From Lepidonotus clava (taxonomy: Eukaryota; Annelida; Polychaeta; Phyllodocida; Polynoidae), in assembly GCA_936440205.1 (NCBI GenBank), contig OW387136.1, forward strand, positions 15,844,788 to 15,908,787: a stretch of DNA of 64,000 nucleotides, in the 5' to 3' direction. Positions 49,819-61,800 of the stretch are shown here, piece after piece; position 1 is the stretch's first letter, and the number at the start of each line of letters is the position of its first letter. The notes under the pieces are model-generated. The model had not been told where the DNA came from. It was given only the letters and a program-made list of their open reading frames with translations, and ran no database searches. The translations under genes were made by a program, and so were the position numbers.

Positions 49819-52800
49819 TCAGTAAGGCTTGCTGTCGCTCTTGGGCCGCTTGAGTTGCACCTTGAGCCGCTTCATGCCGATCTGGAAGCCGTTCATAGCC
49901 TGGATGGCTGCCTGCGCCGAGACTGGGTTGTCGTAACTTACAAAACCTGATGGAGCGAGTAGGGGACATACATAAGCAATGAGTGGCCGAAACACTATTA
50001 ATGTTCACAAAATGAAGCCAGAGTGCGTGAATTGATGAACAATTATCATTGATTGTTATTCCGATTTCAAAAAAGTATCCTGAAGTTTATCTACCATGGA
50101 GTAATCAGCAAAATTGTCAATATCTTAATCCTTTTACATGGAATTCTAAATGTATTCAAAATTTACAGATATGCAATCGTTATGTTGGGAGAAACTTGTA
50201 AGACGGATAATTGCATACATATAAGGGCGATAAAATGATTACTTTTCAAAAATCAGCAATAAATTTTATTACGTAGCTAAATAGCTATATGCATTTAGAG
50301 CTATAGCTATGGATCTTGACCAATGAAAGTTAGATCTTATTCTCATGATCCAGGCACTGCAAAGCAGCAGCATCGACCATTAAACACATCTATAAGATGC
50401 AGGGTAAACCCTCAATGTGGACTCACCAAAGCACTTGCTGAGATTAGTCTGCTTGTCTATGAAGACCTTGGCCGAGATGACGGTGCCAAAGGGCATGAAC
50501 ATTTGCATGAGGTCGTGGTCGCCGAACTCTTGTGGCAAGTGGTAGATGAAGAGGTTGGCTCCGTCGGGGCCTGAAGCATTGGAGAACACTACACTTTTAT
50601 GAAGGGGCACCGATGTTACAGTGTAGGGGGCAAGAATAATACACCTATATGAAGGGGCACCAATGTTACAGTGTAGGGGGCAAGAACACTACATCTTCAT
50701 GAAGGGGCACCAACATTTAGTACAGGAGGCAAGAACAAAACACCTTGATAAAGGGGCACCCGTGTTACAGGGCGGGAGGCAGGGAGAGCACTACAGATTT
50801 ATGAAGGGGCACCAGTGCTACACTGTTCAGGGCAAGGATAACACTTGTACCTTTATGAACAGGCACCAATGTTACAGCGTAGGGTACAGCAAAATGATGT
50901 GATTAATCAACGGTAACTTGGGGGTCACAACTGGACTTTGGTAAAGGAAAATGAATTATAATATATCGTAAGTTTATTATCTAGGGTCTGGAAGAGATAT
51001 GTTCAATTCCATTTGCTCTGGATCTGGGAGTATGGCGTTAATCAGGTTCGGAAACTTAAAGAGTTAAACAAAGATGAAGTGTCGACACTATAATGATATC
51101 TACCTTCGCTTTGCTTGCCGGCGGCCGAGTTGGCCGCAGCCTGCTGAAGCTGGGCGGTTGTTTGTGTTGTGAAGGCGTTGGGGAAAGATGCTGAAAGAAA
51201 GATAGCCCTTGTAGCTGCTGCCATACACTACATAAAGTAAAGGTACATTTCCATGGGGCGATTCAACCCTAACATTAGTTGGTCCACTAGTGTTTTAACC
51301 CTTTCCAAGCAGACTCTATACCAGTCACCAATGCTTGTGAACAGCCGTTTGGAAAGGGTTAAACCTAGTCAGCCTCTGACTAGCATAAGTCGTCTGGGTT
51401 TAGTCCCCCTGTGGAAATCCGCAATTAAGGTAAATAGTCTTTAAAACTGAGAGGAAACTCATTATCTGATTTCCTAGAAAAACAAGCTATGTTGATTTAA
51501 ATTTCAACTGCTGAGACAATTCGGCTTGCTAACAAATATACTTCAGAGATACACGATGGATATTGATGTCTATTAATTTCCCCCCTATATTTGAAAAGTA
51601 TTATCAATTCTATGTGTTGGCTAATAATTCATATCTTTTCAAACCTATTTGGAAAGCCATTGTCTATCTATACAAGAATACTTTAAGATTGTATAACGTG
51701 AAAGGGATTTAATCTCCAGAGGCATTTAAATGATTAAAAGTGGGATGGATTATTTGAGGAACATGCTTATGAGGATGATTCCTACGAACCCAAGTATGCT
51801 TAGTACCATCAATATCCAGGAAAACATACACGCATACACCAAAGCCCATTATCTTCATTGTTTGATTATCATTAGCATAAATTGTGTGTAATACAGATAA
51901 AATCATAGCATTGTGGTTATATATCTATCTTACAATGTTATGTACCAACCTCAAAACAACTGCATGTATGTAATCCTGGTTATTGAATGTACCACTCATA
52001 CTGGTGCACATAATAGTAGGAAACAATATTCAATGATCTATTTTATCTGGCCACATATATATGTGTAGATATTTAAATGATTCCTTTGTTTTTGTTCCAT
52101 GTACAACACTTTACAACTGGACTTATTTTATTGAAAAAGCCTGAAGCAGTTTTAACTGTGACCAAATAACAAGAAGGGGATTGTAACAGTGTAAACAATG
52201 GCACCGCCATTCTTATGTGGCCATCCCACTGTTATATCAAACATACAGAATCTGGGTCTGGAATATATATGTTTTATGTTGTTCAACCATAGAAAGGCGT
52301 GTTTGTTTTTAGAAGTATATTTTATCTATCTATAAAAGAAGGCCGATATAGAATTTCATATTTGGATTTTTTTAACACTCGGAATAAATCTTTCTTTTGG
52401 TAGACAAGTTTCAAAAGAATATATTCCAGGCCCAGCCTCTCCTACACAGCCCTATAATGTTAGGAATTGTGCGTGTACTGTTAATGCAATAACAATTTTC
52501 TGTCAGTAACTCCCATACTCTTGTGAGTTGGTGAACTAAAGTGGTAAATTTAGATATGGTGAGTAGAAACATTACATTTACTTTCAAGGATGAGGAACTG
52601 TTACCTTAACAGATATTATTACAGAACAGTCAGGCATCATTCCCATTAGTACAATATACAGATGGTGATGGGAAGGTATGACATAGGGTTAAAGCCCAAG
52701 AATGCTGTGTGGATGAAGTTGTAGACTAAGGTATAAAGTTTTAAACCTCACTGACAAAACCTTCCTCTCAAAATGTTATTTTCTTTTCTTTCTTTATATA

Positions 52801-55800
52801 TCTATTGGAAATATCACAAAACAGTTTATATTCTTTATGTCTGTGCATTATCTCTAGATTTTAATATAAATTCTCAGCCCCACAGCTTTCTAGATGCGAT
52901 CTATTCAATGTGCGACAGGACAAAATTCTTCTATGGGCCAGACTCTTGCGTCTCCGAAGATGAGAGGTGAACATGTGGCTTCATTGGATACAATAGTCAA
53001 CAATAACGTCAAATGCAATATACTGGAATAAAAATGTACATTAGTGTTTAGTGTTTGTTTTCTTTGTGCTATGTTTTCTTCTTTTATGGTCTGTCTTCAA
53101 GAAGGGCAAGATTTCCTTACACTGAAGGGCAGGACATTAAAATATCATACTAGTTCTTACGATTGTGCACTTTTTCTAAAAGATGATTTGTAGGTTTGTT
53201 CAGCAATACTAACTTTAGGAGTTTTTTTTGATATCGTTAAAACTTGGTGAACAAAACAATTGTTAAAATTTTATGTGGTTAATCTGTGTATAGTTTTTTC
53301 TATTAAAATGTTTAGAAATCTTTCCCTTGAGTGTGTTTGGTATTGTTCTTGCTCTGTGGTGTAGGTGTTCCCTTGACTGGTTGCAGGCGGTTCATGATGG
53401 GCACCGTTGGACGGATGGGGGAGGGGGGCGGGGACAGGCTACGAGGGTTTGGTGGGGTCTCACCAAGTACAGCAACATGGGGAGGCAGCGGCAGCAGCAG
53501 CAGCAGTAGTAGCACCAACACACCAAAACACCAGTCAATGCAAATCTGAAAAATATGAAAGTTTGAATTACCTTGACCGAGTAAACCAGACAAACCTGCG
53601 TATTGCTGGATCCCCGAGTAGGCCTGGCTTAGCGCGTCGTTGCTGCCTGCCATCGAGGCGTTACCGATGCCATTACTTCCTATGTTGGGTGCTACAGCGC
53701 CTACATTGGGCAAACTGTTCTGTAGCCCCGTGAGGCCACCCATAGAGGCCGTAGAACTTGTTGTATTCGTGGTTGCTTGACCTGAGTGAACAACAAGAAA
53801 AAAGTGCAAAGTTCTAAGACAATTGTAAAAATGCAATTGCATGAGAAGTAGTTAAAATCCACTGAAGGTTCGTTTTCAGCCAATGTTGAATTCTTACAGT
53901 CTCTGACAGTGCAAGTCTCCATTATAGAGAGGGTGTGAATGTGCAGAACATTTTCTTAGCCCGTTATTGTCAATATTTCAAATATATTTTAGTAATTGTA
54001 GTAAAGTGTTTATATTAGTGTCAATATTTGTCTACAATTTAGGATTACATTGGAATCTAAAGTGCAAGCTAATAGGTGTATTAATTTCGGAAAATAACAA
54101 AGAGGCAGAATCACTTAATACTTTCTATGGATATCAGTTGTTTAGGCTACTGCTTTTTGAAATTGGGTGGTATCAAGAGCATGCTTATCATGACTAGGTC
54201 ATTGAGAGACAGATTTTGACTGGAACAAAACGGTTCTTACTTGGTTGGGCTAACTGGAATACACTGTTACTTGTGCTGTGTTGGTAATCCATGGCACTTC
54301 CTTCAAATGGTCAGAAATATAGCCATCAGTTTCAGTTTCAGTAACAATTCTAAACTCTAATATAAAGAATTCAACATAGGTTGTGTTGGGCAATTGCTTC
54401 TGGGGCACGGTAACAATCACCTACATTTATTCTGTCAGTTCAAACCCTTTTAGGTTCAACAGACCACACACCTACTACACGAATAGTGACAAAAGAAAAT
54501 ACATAAACAATAAAAGAATTATCAGGCTCAAACCTATAGTGATACAACTTAAGGATATAAATATAGTTGCAGAAGAGACAGGAATAGAGTTCATAATCAT
54601 TTCACTAAAATACCTGAGAATACATAAACCAAACAATGGGCACCTTAGGCTAAAGAAGGTAGGGACTAACTAGATATTATTCTGACCAACTTGAACAGGA
54701 CACCATGGTATGGCCTCTTATGTGAGGCATTTCTTGATATATATAATTGAGCTAAAACAATGAAACATCAGGGTAACCCTTCTACTGACAACAATAATAT
54801 ACAACATCATATAGAATACAGAATGCCTCTTTACAATTGCAAGTTCTGATTAGGTTGATCAAACTTACTGATCAAAGTATCTCTTCACATATTGCTTTTT
54901 AAATACTACAAGGTAGAAAATGTTTGGAAAACTTTGTTTCTGAAGACTAAAACAAAAGGTATTATGCCAGAAGAATAATCTAATTGGCGGTGATTAGGAA
55001 TGTATAGTAAAATTACACCTATCACCCAAATATCACAACATGCAATCTCACCTAGTCCTAGTTGTCCTGTTTTCCCTAATAAAGCAGCTTCAAAAAGACA
55101 GAAAGCTGGTCAGTTTTACAATCTATTAAGGATTGCAAACTATAGGAAAGAATTCCATGCTGCAGTTTACTAGCCACATATTATGTAACAGAAAAAATGA
55201 TAAAAAATTGGAGACCAACGAAAAATAAAGTAATCAAAAGCCTTCAATATAAAGGGGAGTAAATTATTGATGAGGGTATAATTGGGGGTCGGTAATGAAA
55301 AGGAGTGTTTTTGGTTGGATGCCTTTTATGGTCAATATGGGAGTAGATCTATAACGAGGGTTTGAAGCTGTAAGCCACTGGGAAATTAAACAAATAAAAC
55401 TCAGTACATTGAGAGTATTCAAAATCATGGTCAAATCTTAAATTTTTCAAATCAATTTGACATAGGATTGGGATAATCTTATCACAGTTTTAAGTTGGTA
55501 GAATTGAACATCAGGTCAATAAATTCTGCGATTCACCACTCTCAATTAACTGTATTATAATCTCTCTAACAAAAGAGACCCATGCATGGTACCAAATGAT
55601 GCCAGTGATTGCAACTATTGTATTCCTCACCCATTAACACTTATTCACTCTTAAATCAGAAGTAACTTAGGAGTCAATAATGCGAGAGTATATTTGCAGT
55701 ATTACCTAATAGTTTGACTGAAGGATGGTCTATTTCATAATGTTATGATAGGCAGCTATGATTGGAACAAAGTTGAGTTTGTCCTATTTATTCTTATCAA

Positions 55801-58800
55801 ATATGTGTTAAGAACCTTTTAAGCTGTTCTAAGCTTAAGATGGTTAGAAACTCTTTAGCTTCTCTGTGATATAGACTATAATATAGACTATCCTCAGTGC
55901 AAACCCTTGAATAAAAGGAATCATCTCCCAATTTGGCACAGATCTTGTAGCTTTATAGGGTATAAATAGGTCTTTTGGCAATTGCTGCAGGTAAATTTGT
56001 CAAGTTTACTGGTATCAGCCCGATTCAAGCTTCGCGCTTCAGGTTTCAGTTGGCATGTTCCCCAGGGTACTATATGCTAGAGGAAAGGAAACCTGAATTG
56101 ATAACAGGGTGCGCTGAAGCATGAACCGTGCCCAGGAGAAGTTAAAGCCGGGCAAAAAGCTTTTGGGAGAGGATCTTGATCAGCTCAAGGCAAAAGTGGG
56201 TTCTGGAGGGAATAACTCAAGGCATTGTCATGTATGGGGGAGGCGAATAAGACTGCCAACCTGATGTCGATGTCCCACTGGAGCCTGCAACAACCACACA
56301 CACATCAGCTAACACACATTACCATCCACTAAACACCAACTTCTACTCATAATAGTTGGTGAAAAGACCAGTCTCTCTTTTTACTGCAAGCTGTATATTT
56401 CAACTGAAACAAAGCCCAAAGATACTGAGCTTTGTTACCATTGTCAAATGATAAGAGAATGAAAGAATGAGTTGACTGAGGAAAAAACAACAGAAGTAGT
56501 TTTGTTTAACTGTTATCATCTTGTGTTTTCTGTCCTTTCCCATGCACCACCAGTGTATTTTGGTTCGGTGCTATCCTGCTAAAATCCATAATGATTAGGT
56601 GATTGTAACATTTAAATGTTATATGCAGCACATTTTCAGTTGGAGTTTTTACTCTGTCGTTGACCATGAAAGAATAAATCCTTAACTTGAAAACACTGCA
56701 TGACATGCCTTTGTCTCAACTTCACAGCTTATTTCAAAGGATCTTCAGAGACACAAAAGTATTAAACTGTGGCTTTTCTAGCCTATCGTGATCGTTAGGT
56801 GTCAGAAGTTAATGGTGAGTGTGGATTTTATTTAGTATGTTTTATTTGCAAAATTGAACATAGAAATTAGATGTATTGTCTCAAAGCTATCCTGAAACAT
56901 ACACCAGAGCATATTTTCAATTTATCTTGATAATAAAACAATGGCTTCACATGACCATTCATAACAATGAAAAACATATATATTTTCAGGAAATGCTAAA
57001 CAATGACTCCAAAAAGATCATCAAGTGCAATGCAAGAGAAGTATATCTTCAGGAAGTGTTAATGGATCACCTTTTTTTCCTCAATGCAATAAGAAATATT
57101 AGCTCATGGCAGGTGTATGCTTCAGGAAGGCGAGTGGATGGTCAGTGCTACAAGGACTACACAGTGTGGGTGGAATGCACCTGAACAGGTGTGTTTTCTG
57201 GGCAGAACGTCTCACCTGTATTCATTGATGTAGGTGAGGCTGCGGTGGCTAGTTGGTTGAGGGTGGCAAGGTTCTGCACACTACCCAAGGGGTTCAGACC
57301 TACATGGCGGCGGCGCACCAAGACATGAACAGCAAACAGTCAACATACAGTCTGCACAGAGCACGCGGAACATGGCATGGCGAACGGAAGACAACTTAAT
57401 GGTTCTTTTTCTGACACAGATTTCTGGGATTTGCTTTTCTTTTTCCTCTTAGAAAGGTTGACATGCAATAAACAGTGAGAAATTGCTTTTCTGTCTTTTC
57501 TTAGAAATTTAAGGCAGAAATGCAATAAATACTGGATTCTTGTTTTTGAAATAATTATGCTTAAACACATTGTCAGGAAAGACGTTTGGACAAATATTCA
57601 CTTTTGCTTTTGTGGCCATAACAAAGCACAGAAAAATGTTGTACCTCAAGGAATTTTCAAATCAAGGAAATAAATTCTCAGTATCCAAAACCATTAAGCT
57701 GCCTTGGCGTTCTAGACAACGTTATGACCAAAACGTAATACAGTGACACTGACATAAGACATCTTAACGGATAGACATGGTCAGCATGTAGATATGTCTG
57801 CCAAAAGGGATTCTATATCCAATTAGAATTAATTTCTAAACCAAAAATTCTATTATAAAAATGAAGAAAGGGATATTATTTTTCAATGTAAGGATTTCAA
57901 GATTGGGCGCTTAAATAAAGGACAGTTTATGAAATATCCTATTGGCAGACATAGGCAAAGTATACTATGCAAACATTGATTAATGCGTATGGATATGAAT
58001 CACACAAATCTATGTTAAGTCTTACACGATAGGGCTTGAAATGCCAAAAGATTTACTTAATGAAAAATTAGGTATGATCTTAAATATATGCCCAAAACAC
58101 TCTCGAATCAATCTTTCACGTATTTGTAAATATCACATAAAACGAATATGAAAATTAAATAGACGTTTGCAAGTTCAGGTTTATAACAACGTAGAGAGTT
58201 AAAACACTATTATTTGACACATCGGCATTAGGTAATTAAACAATTAGAGGTAAAAATCAAGACAAACTTACTAATGACAATGAAACAAAAGATAAGCAAG
58301 CTGACTGGTTAGAGGATTTATATAAACATGTGATATATAACAAACTTAGCCTATACACAAAACTATGAAGAAAGCGAGACTTATAAAGATAGTGACAACT
58401 AAAGCGTTAGATGTTTAGAACAATGATTTGAGCTAATCACATAAACGCTGAAGTCGAGGAAGGCAGCCGGATATGATTTTAAAGTAACTTATTTAAGAAT
58501 TGATACTAAAATATTTTAATGATTGCGAAATAAACTACTAAAAAAGATTCGGATACTTGTCTAATAACATGCAACTCTAAGGACTTAGGGGCAAGGGGTG
58601 CTAGGTTCTGTAAAACAGATAATGGATATTTTTCAGGAATAATTGGCAATTTTGTATAGGGCGTGGGACATTTTTGCCAAATAACCTAATCCATTTTCTG
58701 GATTTTACATTGTAGTAGGGAATTAATGCACGTGAGGCCTCTTGCAAACGGGGCTTACAGAGTCGGGTGAAAAAGATAATTCAATTGACCAATATAAAAA

Positions 58801-61800
58801 TGCATTCATGACAGTCTCTGAAAGATGAGCATGCAGATTTGAGTCAAGTTCGGTGTAAAACAACGGTTTTGTATCGAGAAAAAAATCAGTCAAGCAGGAG
58901 GATTTCCTAACAAAAAAACAACAACAACAGCAACAGCTACAAGACAGAGACTGGTGCTGGTGTGACAGGGTGGGTGGACTAGCGGGGTCTAGGTGTAAGG
59001 CTAAACGGTGGGTGTACCTGAGCCTCCGGCGACACTGGCCAGTGCAGCGAGGCTCTGTAAGTTCTGCAGACTGTGAAGATTGGAGGCGTCCCCTGCAACG
59101 CACCAAGCACAACATAGAGTCCTAGACACATGACGTCAGCAGCGTGACGTCACCATGACGTCACGCCACGTGCGGGACGACGGCAACATGGATGTCAAAG
59201 TAGAGAGAGGACGGGCGCACGGTGAGTGGAATCAGAGCAGTTTGTACGTGTACTCGGGACGAAACAAAACTCACAGGACAAAGTTATCAACATGAGAGAA
59301 GCTAGGTTATGTTTGTCTTCTTTTGGCAGGGTTATGAATGATTACTTAACAGAATGTTATCAATTCTGCAACACATGATTATAGTATGCTAAACATAAAT
59401 GTCAAATAACATTGAGGTTTTAAGCTAAGAAAGATAAAGAGATTGCAGTTGTTGGTAGGGTAAGGTGGCAGGGAAGTTAACTTTGAAATTTTCTCATGTA
59501 AACAGCCAAATGTTCTCTTTGGATATGATATATATCTGCCCTAGAAAAAGAAGATATTAAGCTTACTGAATTTGAATGAGTAACAACATCCAAAAAGATC
59601 AACAATAATCATTGTTGCTGAGTGGTAAATTACACTGTTTAGAAAAGGGGTAAGGAGTTGAAGCTTCTCGGATGTTTTAAGTTAGATTGATCAAGCTTTC
59701 CTGCTAGCTTGATGAGACAATGTCGATTTGTGTTATTCCATCCGCTAGATGGCACCACTCACCATTCCCCATCATGCACTGCGCCCGCCCGCCAGCTGCG
59801 TCACCAATTAGTAAAGGTCAAAGTTCACAGGTCAAAGCCATCCTAATCCCTGGATTTCTCTAGTCAATTTCTTTTCTTTTCTTATACCGATAATTAGTTA
59901 AGCAACATAAACATAGGGAGGCGAATGAGGTGCAATCAACAAAAAATCAAATAGTAATAATATTTTGATTCAGAAGATTTTCTTCTTTATACTTTGTAAG
60001 GTACCTCAGTAAATTTACATATTAACGCTATGAGCGCTCAAGTTAGGTGTAACTTTAATGTATTGCAAAGTGTGCAGTGGTGCAAAGAGCGACTAAAGCG
60101 TTTCACTATATATGAATGCCAACTAAATATGCCAGCAACCATGTTTTAGACCTACAGTGCAGACTGTTGTACACGGGTTAGACTACGTCAATGGCGTGCC
60201 AGCTAGGTTTATTATAGTTAAAAGTGGGCAAGGCAGTATTTAAATGGGTCAGATGAAATGTTCTTTGAACGACAAAAACTCAGAGATAACTACTTCCTAG
60301 ATTGAAAAATATTCTATGAACTATCAATTTGAAAAAAAAACACTCATGGAGGTTGACAGGTTTTCTGGGATATATTTTCAATTGCCAAATTAATGTGTAA
60401 AAGGACTTTGATGACGTGTTTGTCAGGGTGTGTAGGAAATTTTGTCTGTGAAGGATTCTTGTTTTTTTTCCCGTAAAGGCTTTCTATAGGATGTACAAGG
60501 TAAGTCTAGATGATGTCTGGGGAGCTCTACTGTTGGGCTGTTACTCTCTGCCTATATATAAGCCGTAAGCGGGAAGCGTCGGGCAGTGGGCCTTACCGTA
60601 TACAGGCTGAGGCACGGCTAGCGGCCAAAGGGAAAGAAAAAGGACCACAGTAAGGAGAGAGGAAAATAAACAAGAGTAATCAACGGGGAAAAGGATAAAA
60701 CAGGCTGGTGATAAATGAGGAGACGGAGGGGAATGTTGTTGCTTGACGCGTAGGAATACCGGCCAGCCTATATCTGTGATGAGGCAGAAAAAAGGGCGAA
60801 CAGAATGGTTTATGAGTGAGGATTGAGAGTGGGTGGTTTGGTAGAAACATGTATGGGATGGTAGATGACATCATATTGGACTGATGAAAGAACAAGGAAC
60901 TGGATGAACTGGAGAGAGGGGTGAGTGGGTGGTGGTAGTAGTATTGGTGGTGGTAGTGGTGGTGGTATAGACAGTAGTTAGTATGTAACCATTGGCAACC
61001 ATGCTTCTTGAAGGAAGTCACCACACTAAGCAGCCATTGCATACTCAGTCCATTCTCGTTAGTCGCTTGCAGAAAAGGCTCTATAACAATAACAGAATGT
61101 AAAAACTCTGTGATTTGTGGATGGTTAAATAATCGATGTACAGGAGAGAAAAAAGGGGAAAAGAAAATACAGAAAGTGGCGGGGGGCAATAGGCCTTAAT
61201 AAAACTAGGGGGAAAAGGTTAAAGCCGCTGTCCAATCACAAGCCTCTACAAGGGGTCGAAAGGTCACCACAGGTCATGACCTCTAGTGCTAGTGACCTGA
61301 CCTTGAAGACGACGTCAGAAGTGACGTGGATATCTACCTTGTGTCGTTGAGGCCGTGCCCGTTGTCGACGTGGAGCTATTGCTAATCGCCGTTGCTAGCG
61401 CGGCTAGCCCTGCGTATTAAGGCATGAGTTCAGCGTTTTGGTCTTTGGACAAAATAAGTGCAGTCACACCCACAAAAATCCCGTGACATTATTTGTATGG
61501 GGTGTGTTTTAATCTGCTTAAAAGCAAAAAACAAATGGTGGTCTAAAGGAAAATAATGAAAAAAAAAGTGTGATCCGTACCCAAACGGTTAAGGTTCTCT
61601 GGGTGTTTTCTGTGAGTAATATTCTCTGAGGAGAGACTAGACAGGACACTTGTGGAGTATTATATCATGTTATATTGTAGTGTGCATTGACACGGAGACA
61701 TTCAGAGACAGGCAATATGTGTACAGTTTGACCACACGACTACTGGCCAGACTCGCTGTGGTCCAGCAGTGCCCAAGGTGCTCTTCGATACCGACACACT

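Noticed and set aside
53312-53571. Extension of the CELF minus-strand frame past the donor at 53571
   Set aside because: It is intron read-through. The donor is good and the next exon continues in phase.
54240-54290. Possible CELF microexon ending at a GTAAGA donor on the minus strand
   Set aside because: The implied 35-nt exon is not a multiple of three and has a stop in the required phase.
61560-61600. Possible 18-nt CELF microexon (NLNRL) on the minus strand
   Set aside because: Weak tract and a GTACGG donor; too likely by chance at this length.
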